DNA of 23,871 nt from Actinomycetota bacterium (lineage in GTDB: Bacteria > Actinomycetota > Actinomycetes > Acidothermales > Acidothermaceae). Within the stretch, counting starts at the first letter, position 1. Every line of letters starts with the position of its first letter. Positions 8,131 to 15,254 of the stretch are shown piece by piece. The stretch is taken from the NCBI GenBank assembly GCA_003134755.1, contig PLCK01000247.1:3622-27492 (forward strand), given 5' to 3'. The notes beneath the pieces are model-generated. The model worked only from the letters and a program-made list of their open reading frames with translations. It ran no database searches and was not told the DNA's origin. The translations under genes and the position numbers were made by a program.

Positions 8131-8976
8131 TCAGCTCATGACGGCCAGGATCGCGGCCACGACATCCGCGGTTGCGGCTCTGGCCGGAGTCAGGTATTTG
8201 CGTGGATCGACCAACACACGGTCGGCGTCGAGGGCCTGTCGAACGGATCCGGTGTACGCGACATTGAGCGCCGTCCCGACGTTGATCTTCGACATGCCGG
8301 CGGATGCCGCGTATGACAGGTCGTCGAAGGCCACCCCCGATGAACCGTGCAGCACGAGGGGAACCGATACCGACTCCGCGAGCCGGCTGATGAGTTCGCG
8401 ATCGAGGGAGGCCGTCTGACTCGTCATGGCATGCGAACTGCCGACGGCCACCGCCAGCGCATCAACGCCGGTCTGCGCCACGAAGGTCTGCGCTTCGCCC
8501 GGGTCTGTGCGCACCCCTTTGGTGTGCGCGCTGGCGGGTGCGTCAGGCTTGCCACCGACATAGCCCAGTTCGGCCTCAAGCCACAGGCCGTTGGCGTGGG
8601 CCCACTCGACTGCGGCACATGTGCGCGCGACGTTTTCGGCATACGCAGCGGCGCCGGCATCGAACATGGCGGACGAAAACTCGGCGTCCGCTGCGCGGTA
8701 CAGCAGCTCGAGGTCGGTCACGTGGTCCAGATGCAGGGCGACATCGACCGTGGCGAGTTCGGCAGCCGCGCGCGCAGCCCTAGCGAGCGGTGTGACTTGA
8801 CCGCCGTGAAACTTGATGGCGTTCTCGCTGATCGAAATGATCACCGGCAGCCCGGCCCGTTCCGCTCCCTGGATCACCGCCTCGACGTGCTCCAGGGTGA
8901 TCACATTGAACGCGCCGACTGCGCGACCAACGCTGCGCGCACTGCTGACCAGCGCTGCGGTTGAGGTCACCGACAT
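8131..8976 (-). CDS. Class II ketose-bisphosphate aldolase (GatY/KbaY/Fba family)
   Basis: A 281-residue zinc-dependent aldolase that splits a ketose 1,6-bisphosphate, such as tagatose or fructose bisphosphate, to DHAP and glyceraldehyde 3-phosphate. Family residues seen: the HLDH motif at 82-85 (catalytic Asp84, zinc ligand His85), Glu135 in EAELG, His182 in GSSHAM (zinc ligand; GTAHG in classical members) and His210 in LHGSSG, followed by KINVGT for phosphate binding. Its length matches GatY/KbaY. It is the last gene of the ABC/SIS operon, 19 nt after the SIS gene. That pairing recalls AgaS-KbaY of galactosamine catabolism, where the aldolase acts on tagatose 1,6-bisphosphate. The altered GSSHAM loop leaves room for a different ketose phosphate. 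Confidence 0.88.
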   Translation of the reverse strand: MSVTSTAALVSSARSVGRAVGAFNVITLEHVEAVIQGAERAGLPVIISISENAIKFHGGQVTPLARAARAAAELATVDVALHLDHVTDLELLYRAADAEFSSAMFDAGAAAYAENVARTCAAVEWAHANGLWLEAELGYVGGKPDAPASAHTKGVRTDPGEAQTFVAQTGVDALAVAVGSSHAMTSQTASLDRELISRLAESVSVPLVLHGSSGVAFDDLSYAASAGMSKINVGTALNVAYTGSVRQALDADRVLVDPRKYLTPARAATADVVAAILAVMS

Positions 8977-8995
8977 GATGAGGCGTTCTCGGCAA

Positions 8996-9901
8996 TCACA
9001 GCGTGACGACCGAGCGCGAAAGATGCGGCGGCTCGTCGGCGTCCCGCCCCGCTGCTATTGCCCAGGCCACCGCGTGCTTCTGTATCGACACCAGTTCCAC
9101 TTGCGGGTCGGCTAGACCCTGATGCACCGTTGCTCCGGTGGCCTCGATCGACTCGATCTGCAGCGCCGTCATCAGGGTCAATGCCCACACCAACGTGCCT
9201 GGCGCGGCGACGCTTATCGGCCCGTGTCGGTACTCCCCACTGGGGTAGGCCTCGGCCCACATACCCGCCGATTCGCGGCACTTCAGTGCAGCCTCCTGAG
9301 CGAGTGCGGCCGCCCAGCCGGTACCGAGCACGACGAGCTGCCGTGGCGCCTCCTCGAAAGCCGGTGCCTCGATTACCGCGCGAGCCTGATCGATCAGCTC
9401 CGCGATTGCGGCCTGGCTTGCACCGAGGCTGGTGCGCAGCAACGTGAGCAGGGTGGTCGGAAAACGGGTCTGGACGACGCTGCTCTCGTCGGCATACGAC
9501 AAATCAACAATGTCTGTCGCCACATCGCCGATCGGCGTGCCGAGCTCTCCAAGCACCGCGGTAACGGGAACGACTGGATCCAATCTGGCGAGCGCCTGCT
9601 GAACCTCGGTAGTGGTTCCCGACCGGCTGATGGCGATGACGCGGTCATAGCTTCGCAGCAAGGGCGGCAGCTCTGATGCGATGACGGCATCGGTCATACC
9701 GTGGCCCGCCTCCTCGCGCAGCCATGCGTACGCGGCGGCAACGTAGTACGACGTCCCGCATCCGATCACCAGAACGCGTTCACCTGGGGCCGGAAACCCG
9801 GCGGGCCCGGACGCCGCGTGGGCGTAGGCACGAGCCCAGCAATCGGGCTGACTGGCGATCTCCTCGGAGGTAATGCGTCCGAAGCTGACTGGGCTTGCCA
9901 T
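8996..9901 (-). CDS. SIS-domain sugar-phosphate isomerase/deaminase (AgaS/NagB-II/FrlB-like)
   Basis: A 301-residue cytosolic protein with two SIS folds. The first carries VLVIGCGTSYY and AISRSGTTTE (about residues 43-100, phosphate-binding Ser/Thr loop). The second carries LVVLGTGWAAALAQEAALKCRESAGM and EYRHGP, the signature of the GlmS isomerase/AgaS/FrlB group. Members interconvert or deaminate amino-sugar 6-phosphates, or deglycate fructosamine phosphates. No N-terminal glutaminase domain is present, so it is not GlmS itself. Sharing an operon with a class II aldolase favours an AgaS-like role (galactosamine 6-phosphate to tagatose 6-phosphate), but a NagB-II or FrlB-like role cannot be excluded. 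It begins 92 nt after the permease gene. Confidence 0.85.
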   Translation of the reverse strand: MASPVSFGRITSEEIASQPDCWARAYAHAASGPAGFPAPGERVLVIGCGTSYYVAAAYAWLREEAGHGMTDAVIASELPPLLRSYDRVIAISRSGTTTEVQQALARLDPVVPVTAVLGELGTPIGDVATDIVDLSYADESSVVQTRFPTTLLTLLRTSLGASQAAIAELIDQARAVIEAPAFEEAPRQLVVLGTGWAAALAQEAALKCRESAGMWAEAYPSGEYRHGPISVAAPGTLVWALTLMTALQIESIEATGATVHQGLADPQVELVSIQKHAVAWAIAAGRDADEPPHLSRSVVTL

Positions 9902-9993
9902 ATCTCGGTCTCGGCTTTCTCTTCAGAGGTCGTACGGCGGGTTACTCGTCATGCAGCGAACCGTTTCAGCGCCTTGTTCACGCGCGTGCTTCC

Positions 9994-10827
9994 TCACTTG
10001 ACGCTGCCGCTGAGCAGTCCGCTGACGATGTATCGGTTGAGGGTGACGACGATCAGGGCGGGAACGGCTATCGCGTAGACGCCAGCTGCGCTGAGGAGGG
10101 TGAAGGGCACCAAGTGGCGGCCCTGTAGTGCGGCGATGGCCACCGTGAGCGGTTGGGTCGAGAGATCGCTTGAAAGTACGAGGGGAAAGAGGAACTGGGC
10201 CCACGCAAAAAGGAAGGTGATGATGGCGGTGGAGATGATCCCGGGCACGGCCAACGGCAGCACCACGTGCCACAGGACCTGCATGCGAGAGGCGCCGTCG
10301 ACCCGCCCGGCCTCCTCGATTGCCAGCGGCAAGCTCGACATGTAACTGTGCAGGATCCAGGTTGCCAGCGGCAGGAATCCCGACACATAGACGAGGATGA
10401 TTCCGGTGTAGGTATTGACCAACCCGAAGGTGCTCATGATTTTGTACAGCGGAATCAGTGTGGTGTAAGCCGGAAACGCCATCGTGGCGAGAACTGCAAA
10501 GAAGAGAATCTTGCTTCCGCGGAACCTCAGGCGCGCGAATGCGTAAGCCGCCAGCGTGGCCAGCGCCACGGTGATGATCGTCGCCACGCCGCACTCGATA
10601 AAGATGTTGACCGTCGAACGACGGATGGCGTTGGGAATGTCTCCGCCGCCGCTCACCACAGCCCGGTAGTTGCGCAAGGTCGGTGTCGGAGGCAGGTAGT
10701 GTGCCGGCTTCGACGCCACCTGGACATCCGTCTGCAGACTGGTGTTCACCGCCCAGTACACGGGCGTGAGCGACCAGACCAAAATGAGCAGGATCCCGAA
10801 CCGGCGCAGCCAGTGGTTTCGCGCCAT
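9994..10827 (-). CDS. ABC sugar transporter permease, MalG family (CUT1), system 1
   Basis: A 277-residue inner-membrane permease with about six transmembrane segments. The cytoplasmic EAA loop that contacts the ATPase reads EEAGRVDGASRMQVLWHVVLPLAVPG. The ATG at 10827 shares one base with the stop of the upstream permease (TGATG), which fixes the start and indicates coupled translation. It partners the MalF-type permease and binding protein encoded upstream. No ATPase gene is present; actinobacterial CUT1 systems commonly borrow a shared MsiK-type ATPase encoded elsewhere. Confidence 0.93.
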   Translation of the reverse strand: MARNHWLRRFGILLILVWSLTPVYWAVNTSLQTDVQVASKPAHYLPPTPTLRNYRAVVSGGGDIPNAIRRSTVNIFIECGVATIITVALATLAAYAFARLRFRGSKILFFAVLATMAFPAYTTLIPLYKIMSTFGLVNTYTGIILVYVSGFLPLATWILHSYMSSLPLAIEEAGRVDGASRMQVLWHVVLPLAVPGIISTAIITFLFAWAQFLFPLVLSSDLSTQPLTVAIAALQGRHLVPFTLLSAAGVYAIAVPALIVVTLNRYIVSGLLSGSVK

Positions 10828-11777
10828 CAGAACTCCACCGGCCGGTACACGAGTTTGACCACGCCGAGCGAGACAACCAGCGTCGCGATCGTGATGATCA
10901 GCGAGAGCGCATAACCCTCGCCGAAGTCGAGATTCTGGAAACTGATGAAGTAGGTCTGCATGGTCAAGGACGCGCCTGTGGGCGCCGCCCCATTCAAGAT
11001 GTAGGGCTGGTCGAACACATTCAAGGTCGCGATGACCGCCTGCACCATCGCGATCGCGATTCCCGGTCGCGCTAGCGGCAGGGTGATACGGCGAAAGGCC
11101 GCCCACGCCGAGGCTCCGTCCAGGTTTCCCGATTCGTACAGGTCGCCCGGAATGTTCTGGAGCGCCGCAAGAACCAGCAGAGCCGACAGCGGCGTGATCT
11201 GCCAGACCTGCACCAGTTCGATGGCGAAGATCGTCAGCAGTCGATGCTGTCCTAAGAAGACCTGATAGTGGTTGATGATGTGCAGGGAGTTCAGCGCGCT
11301 GTTGAGCAGCCCGGTGTTGCTGTCCCAGATCCCGGTCCACACGATCCCTTCAACGACGCCCGGCAGCGCCCACGGGAGGATGAGCACGGCGATCAGCACG
11401 GAGCGCCCGCGGAAGCGATGCTGCAAGGTGACTGCCATCGCGATGCCGAGCACCGTCGAGAGCGTCACCCCTATGACGACATAGATGAGGGTGTTGCCGA
11501 TGCTCTCGCGCACCGCAGTGTCGCGGAACAAGCGCCGGAAGTTGTCGAGGCCGCTGAATCTGGTCGGCGGGTCGAGTGCCTGCACCTTGTAGAACGACGC
11601 GACGATCGTGTAACCCGCCGGCACCAGGGCCAGCGCCACGATGAACAACGCGAGCGGACTGACCAAGGCATAGGGAAGCACGTCGATCCGGCGCCGGCGG
11701 CGCTTTTGCGCCGCCGGACCAGATCCGTGCTCGTTCGCGGTGTTCGGCGACCGTGCGACGCGGGTCGACGCCCTCAT
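10827..11777 (-). CDS. ABC sugar transporter permease, MalF family (CUT1), system 1
   Basis: A 316-residue inner-membrane permease with a basic N-terminus (KRRRRR) and six predicted membrane segments. Its EAA loop reads LYESGNLDGASAWAAFRRITLPLARPG. The ATG at 11777 is chosen because the longer ORF to 11870 would overlap the binding-protein gene by 53 nt and adds a non-homologous, charged segment. The Shine-Dalgarno upstream is poor. It sits between the binding protein and the MalG-type permease in the minus-strand operon. Confidence 0.9.
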   Translation of the reverse strand: MRASTRVARSPNTANEHGSGPAAQKRRRRRIDVLPYALVSPLALFIVALALVPAGYTIVASFYKVQALDPPTRFSGLDNFRRLFRDTAVRESIGNTLIYVVIGVTLSTVLGIAMAVTLQHRFRGRSVLIAVLILPWALPGVVEGIVWTGIWDSNTGLLNSALNSLHIINHYQVFLGQHRLLTIFAIELVQVWQITPLSALLVLAALQNIPGDLYESGNLDGASAWAAFRRITLPLARPGIAIAMVQAVIATLNVFDQPYILNGAAPTGASLTMQTYFISFQNLDFGEGYALSLIITIATLVVSLGVVKLVYRPVEF

Positions 11778-11817
11778 CGTCGCGCGAGCACCACCCGGCT
11801 TCGTGAACTGCGCCGCA

Positions 11818-13149
11818 TCATGAGCCGCTCGACAGCTTGTTCGCCGTGTCGGACATCGCCTTGATGGCATCGGCCACGCTCATCGATCCGGTCGCGGCTG
11901 CATGCAGGTTGGTGTACACCGCGCGGGAGAACTCCGGGTACCAGGACGGCGCACCTTCGGGAAAGACCGGCTTGGCGCTGTTCTTGAGCATGTCCGCGAG
12001 CTGAGCACCGGCGATCAGGGTGCCCTTCTGCGTCAGCAAGCTCACGCCGCTGAGCCTCGACGGCAGGAAGTACCCCGTCATGACCTTGTCCGGGCCGCTG
12101 ACACCGGCGAAGTCGGCCTGGTTCTGCGCCTGAGTGAACCACTCGATGAACTTGGCAGCTGCGGCCGGGTACTTTGCCTGCTTCGGAATGCCGATTCCAT
12201 CAGGGTTGCTCATGTTCGGGGCGGTCCCGCTGACGCCCGGAGTCGGCAGATAGACGATCTGGTTGACGACGCTCGAAGAATCCGGCAGGTCGTAGAGGCT
12301 GCCGACGTTGCCCGAGTAGTCGCCGAAGGTCGAGGCCACTGTGCCCTTTGCCATCAGGGTCTGCTGGCCCTGGCTGTCGGCGACGTTGATGTTGCCCGGC
12401 GGCACGAGGCCGTTCTTCAGTGCATCGACCATCCACTGCGCGGCCTTGTAGCCGGCCGAATCCGCCGTCGCGAACTGCGGTTTTCCGGCGCCGTCGAGAA
12501 TCGTCCCGCCGAACGCGGCAGTGGTCTGGTACCAGTAGGTCGACAGTCCCTCAGCCGCAGCGAACGGAATGTTCAACGGGTACTGCACGACGCTCTTGGC
12601 CTTGATCTGCTGCAGATCCGTGGTGTAGTCGGCAATCGTCGTCGGCATCGTCGTAATGCCGGCCTTCGCGAAGAGTGCCTTGTTCACGGTGGTCACGAGG
12701 AACGACGCGTCGTAGGGGATCCCGACGACATGGCCGGCGTCGGTGAAGGACGTGATCTGCGGCATGTCCGCCGTCAACGACTTGGTGTCGATGTACTTCT
12801 CCATCGGGTAGAACCAGTTCAACTTGCCCAGCTCGCCAACGCGCGACCAGTCGACGTCCGTCGCATCGGCGAAGTAGGTCTTCGCCGTCGCTGCCGCCGC
12901 GATCTTCGTCTGCAGGCTGTCCCAGTCGGTGTTGGTCCAGGTCACCTTGATGCCGGTGCTCGCCGTGAAGGCGTCGAGGGACGCTTTGGGTGGGGGCGTC
13001 GTCGCCAGCGCCACCGTGATGGTGACACCGGAGGTCTTCGACGATCCGGAGCTGCTGCCACCTCCAGAACAGGCGGTCGCGATCATGCCCGTGCAGGCAA
13101 GCCCGACGGCCAATACCGCGGTCGTGGGGTGTCGTCGGATCGATGTCAT
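11818..13149 (-). CDS. ABC sugar-binding lipoprotein (CUT1), system 1
   Basis: A 443-residue extracellular solute-binding lipoprotein. The ATG at 13149 follows GAGGAGG (minus strand, 13161-13167) and starts a signal peptide with lipobox IATAC (Cys27) and a Gly/Ser linker. The body has the family-1 binding-protein layout: VTITVALATTPPP near the start, then GIPYDASFLVTTVNKALFAKAGI and the late PAAAAKFIEWFTQAQNQADF segment. It captures an oligosaccharide or glycoside for the two permeases encoded downstream. First gene of the five-gene operon ending in the aldolase; the 5' region carries a dense TGCGCA cluster shared with the divergent DeoR gene, implying sugar-responsive repression. The ligand cannot be read from sequence. 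Confidence 0.92.
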   Translation of the reverse strand: MTSIRRHPTTAVLAVGLACTGMIATACSGGGSSSGSSKTSGVTITVALATTPPPKASLDAFTASTGIKVTWTNTDWDSLQTKIAAAATAKTYFADATDVDWSRVGELGKLNWFYPMEKYIDTKSLTADMPQITSFTDAGHVVGIPYDASFLVTTVNKALFAKAGITTMPTTIADYTTDLQQIKAKSVVQYPLNIPFAAAEGLSTYWYQTTAAFGGTILDGAGKPQFATADSAGYKAAQWMVDALKNGLVPPGNINVADSQGQQTLMAKGTVASTFGDYSGNVGSLYDLPDSSSVVNQIVYLPTPGVSGTAPNMSNPDGIGIPKQAKYPAAAAKFIEWFTQAQNQADFAGVSGPDKVMTGYFLPSRLSGVSLLTQKGTLIAGAQLADMLKNSAKPVFPEGAPSWYPEFSRAVYTNLHAAATGSMSVADAIKAMSDTANKLSSGS

Positions 13150-13231
13150 GTGTCCCGAGCCCTCCTCGATGGCAGTTGGTACGCAGCGCCCGTAGGAGCG
13201 GGCCGCGCCGGCGTGCCGTCGCCGGCAGCGG

Positions 13232-13402
13232 TGCGCATATTGCGCGTTGTCGCCCTGGCGTGCGCAGAGCCTTGCAGCAGCTGCGCATTCAGTCAATGGA
13301 TATCGCGCAACTGCGCAACTGATCGTTACTAAACAGACATATTGTTGCGCGAATGCGCAAGACTCGACGTTCTCATTGCGCAGTTAGCTGGTCGAGTGCG
13401 CA
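13232..13402. promoter_or_regulatory. Divergent regulatory region with seven TGCGCA sites
   Basis: The hexamer TGCGCA occurs at 13232, 13261, 13282, 13312, 13354, 13377 and 13397; near-matches lie at 13241, 13304 and 13346. Within the cluster are a perfect inverted repeat TTGCGC-GAAT-GCGCAA (13345-13360), another GCGCA-TAT-TGCGC (13233-13245), and a tandem repeat of GCGCAACT (13305-13320). The region separates the system 1 binding-protein gene from the DeoR regulator gene. Autoregulation and operon control by that regulator are the natural inference. Individual core promoters are not clear. Confidence 0.6.
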
Positions 13403-13411
13403 TCTTTCTGG

Positions 13412-13417
13412 TAACTT
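13412..13417 (+). promoter_or_regulatory. Possible -10 element (TAACTT) for a leaderless deoR transcript
   Basis: TAACTT fits TANNNT and ends 8 nt before the GTG start at 13426, so the transcript could begin at the start codon. No Shine-Dalgarno is visible before this GTG, which agrees with leaderless translation. No good -35 is seen. Confidence 0.3.
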
Positions 13418-13425
13418 CTCGGCTT

Positions 13426-14181
13426 GTGCAGCGCAAGCAACGCCTCAGCCAGATCGTCTCCGCGGTCGTCGAAGCGCGCGCCGTCGACGTCCCGACCCTC
13501 GCCGAGCAATTCGCCGTGTCACACGCGACGATCCGCCGCGACCTCGACCTTCTCGAACGGCAGCGCCTCGTGAGCCGAACGCGCGGCGGCGCGAGCACCC
13601 ACGCGTCCTTCAACGACCTACCGCTGAGCTACAAGACCGCGCAGGACGCCGGGGAAAAGCGCCGGATCGCTCAGCAGGCGCTGACATTCCTCGACGGCGC
13701 GATGGTGATCGGCATGACCGGTGGCACCACAGTGACCGAATTCGCGCACCTCCTACTGGGGTTCGACGGGCTCACGATCGTGACGAACGCGCTCAACGTC
13801 GCGACCCACCTGGTGGCCAACCCGCAGCTGCGGGTATTCGCAGCCGGCGGGGAGGTGCGCAGCAGTAGCCAGGAGACTGTTGGCCACAGCGCCGAGACAT
13901 TCCTGGCCGGCTACAACATCGACGTCGCGTTCATCGGCGTCGACGGCGTGAACGCCACCGGGTGCACCACGTATGACCCGATGGGCGCGCGCGTGAACTC
14001 GGTCTTGCACGATCGGGCGAGAACAACAATCGTGCTGGCCGACGCTACCAAGATCGGCCGGGTGGCGCTGGCCCAGGTCTGCCCCATGTCGGAGGTCGAC
14101 GTGCTCATCACCGACGCGCGCGCCGCACCGGACGCCCTGGACGAGATTCGCAGCCAGGGTTGCCAAGTACTTGCCGTGTGA
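13426..14181 (+). CDS. DeoR-family sugar-catabolism repressor 1
   Basis: A 251-residue DeoR/GlpR-type regulator. The N-terminal winged helix-turn-helix reads VPTLAEQFAVSHATIRRDLDLLERQRLVSRTRGGA, with the family hallmark IRRDL. The C-terminal DeoRC sensor has GMTGGTTVTEFA, IVTNALNVA and a late IGVDGV, and would bind a sugar phosphate. The start is set at GTG 13426, just before the HTH, giving the family's usual length; in-frame GTG 13396 and ATG 13342 are alternatives. It is divergent from the five-gene ABC/SIS/aldolase operon and most likely represses it, and itself, through the TGCGCA sites. It converges on the PfkB gene. Confidence 0.9.
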   Translation: MQRKQRLSQIVSAVVEARAVDVPTLAEQFAVSHATIRRDLDLLERQRLVSRTRGGASTHASFNDLPLSYKTAQDAGEKRRIAQQALTFLDGAMVIGMTGGTTVTEFAHLLLGFDGLTIVTNALNVATHLVANPQLRVFAAGGEVRSSSQETVGHSAETFLAGYNIDVAFIGVDGVNATGCTTYDPMGARVNSVLHDRARTTIVLADATKIGRVALAQVCPMSEVDVLITDARAAPDALDEIRSQGCQVLAV

Positions 14182-14230
14182 TTGTCCAATCGGCGTCCAA
14201 TGTGCGCGGCTATTGCGGGCTGCGTGTCCC

Positions 14231-15157
14231 TTAGCTGCGATCGTCGCCTAGCGGGCCAGGCCCGCCAGCCCAGGTGGTGCTTTGGGCGCCGGCGGCAGCA
14301 GCTATTCGCAGGCACTCTTCCAGCGGCAGCTGGCTGATCCACGCCTGAATGAACGCGGCGTTGAAGGTGTCACCGGCACCGGTCGTGTCGACCACCTCGA
14401 CCGTCGGCGCCGGCACCCTGACGCATTCCCCAGCCCGGACGCCGAGCGCGCCATCCGCGCCGTCCTTCACCACGACGATTGGGCCGTACGACGCGAGCGC
14501 GCGGGCCGCCGCCTCAAGGTTGGCCGGCGTGGCAGACGTCACCTGTGCAGCCAACGCGATCGCCTCGGCGTGGTTCGGCAGCAACACGTCGACGTACGGC
14601 AAGACTTCGGCGACGCCCGACCACAGGCCGGCCGGGTCGGCATTGGTGTCGAGCGATGTCGTTGCTCCCGCCTGGTGCGCGCGCGCGAAGAGTTCCGGCA
14701 GCGCGGCCGCGAGTTCAGGTTGGAGGAAGAACGAGCTCGCGTGCACGTGCCGCGTGTGGCCGATCACGCTGACGTCGAGGTCGGCCCCGCCGAGCATCGG
14801 AATCGCGCCGAGGTAGGTAAGCGTGGTGCGGGTCTCCGGAGTGGACAGCACTACGGAGATGCCCGTCGGGTTGGCGGTCCTGGCGACGTACGAAACGTCG
14901 ACCTGCGCGCGCTCCAGTTGCTGGATGACGAAGTCGCCGAACTCGTCGGCCCCGACCACTGACACCAGGGCAGTGCGCAGACCGAGCCGAGCGGCCGCGT
15001 GCGCGGTGATTGCGGCGGATGCGCCGAGTACGAGGTCGGCCGAGGACAGCAGTTGCTCCGATTGCCCGAACCGCGGGACGACGTCGCCACGAAGGATCAG
15101 GTCGGGGTTGGCGTCGCCGACGACGACGAGGTCGTAGCGCGGCCGGTCGGGGTGCAC
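14231..15157 (-). CDS. PfkB/ribokinase-family sugar kinase
   Basis: A 308-residue ATP-dependent kinase of the ribokinase fold. The N-terminal motif VVGDANPDLILRGD is followed by the substrate-side Gly-rich segment around residues 43-50, and the C-terminal signature DTTGAGDTF (257-265) contains the catalytic base Asp263. The start is GTG at 15157. TAGGCT on the minus strand lies about 8 nt upstream, and no Shine-Dalgarno is seen, so it may be leaderless. It is divergent from the GH4 alpha-galactosidase gene. Within this locus it could phosphorylate a free monosaccharide or amino sugar ahead of the SIS enzyme, or make a ketose bisphosphate for the aldolase. The sequence does not decide which. 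It is not closely like 1-phosphofructokinases, which begin MIVTVTPNPA. Confidence 0.88.
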   Translation of the reverse strand: MHPDRPRYDLVVVGDANPDLILRGDVVPRFGQSEQLLSSADLVLGASAAITAHAAARLGLRTALVSVVGADEFGDFVIQQLERAQVDVSYVARTANPTGISVVLSTPETRTTLTYLGAIPMLGGADLDVSVIGHTRHVHASSFFLQPELAAALPELFARAHQAGATTSLDTNADPAGLWSGVAEVLPYVDVLLPNHAEAIALAAQVTSATPANLEAAARALASYGPIVVVKDGADGALGVRAGECVRVPAPTVEVVDTTGAGDTFNAAFIQAWISQLPLEECLRIAAAAGAQSTTWAGGPGPLGDDRS

Positions 15158-15186
15158 GCGCCGAGCCTAGAGCGGTCGTTCGGCAT

Positions 15187-15203
15187 ATGTACACAACCGC
15201 GCG
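15187..15203. promoter_or_regulatory. Shared 17-bp candidate operator between pfkB-family and GH4 genes
   Basis: ATGTACACAACCGCGCG matches the sequence GTGCACACAACTGCGCA at 17421-17437 at 13 of 17 positions. Both copies lie in divergent intergenic regions of the same locus. A TTGCGCG follows here at 15230-15236. I infer a common regulator, most simply the DeoR protein encoded at 16618-17379. Confidence 0.45.
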
Positions 15204-15254
15204 CCGGGTCTGCACGTTCTTGCGCGATTCGCCGCACGCTGACACGATGTATGC

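Noticed and set aside
11902..13332. 476-residue plus-strand ORF
   Set aside because: Antisense to the binding-protein gene of system 1 and rich in Arg/Gly; shadow frame.
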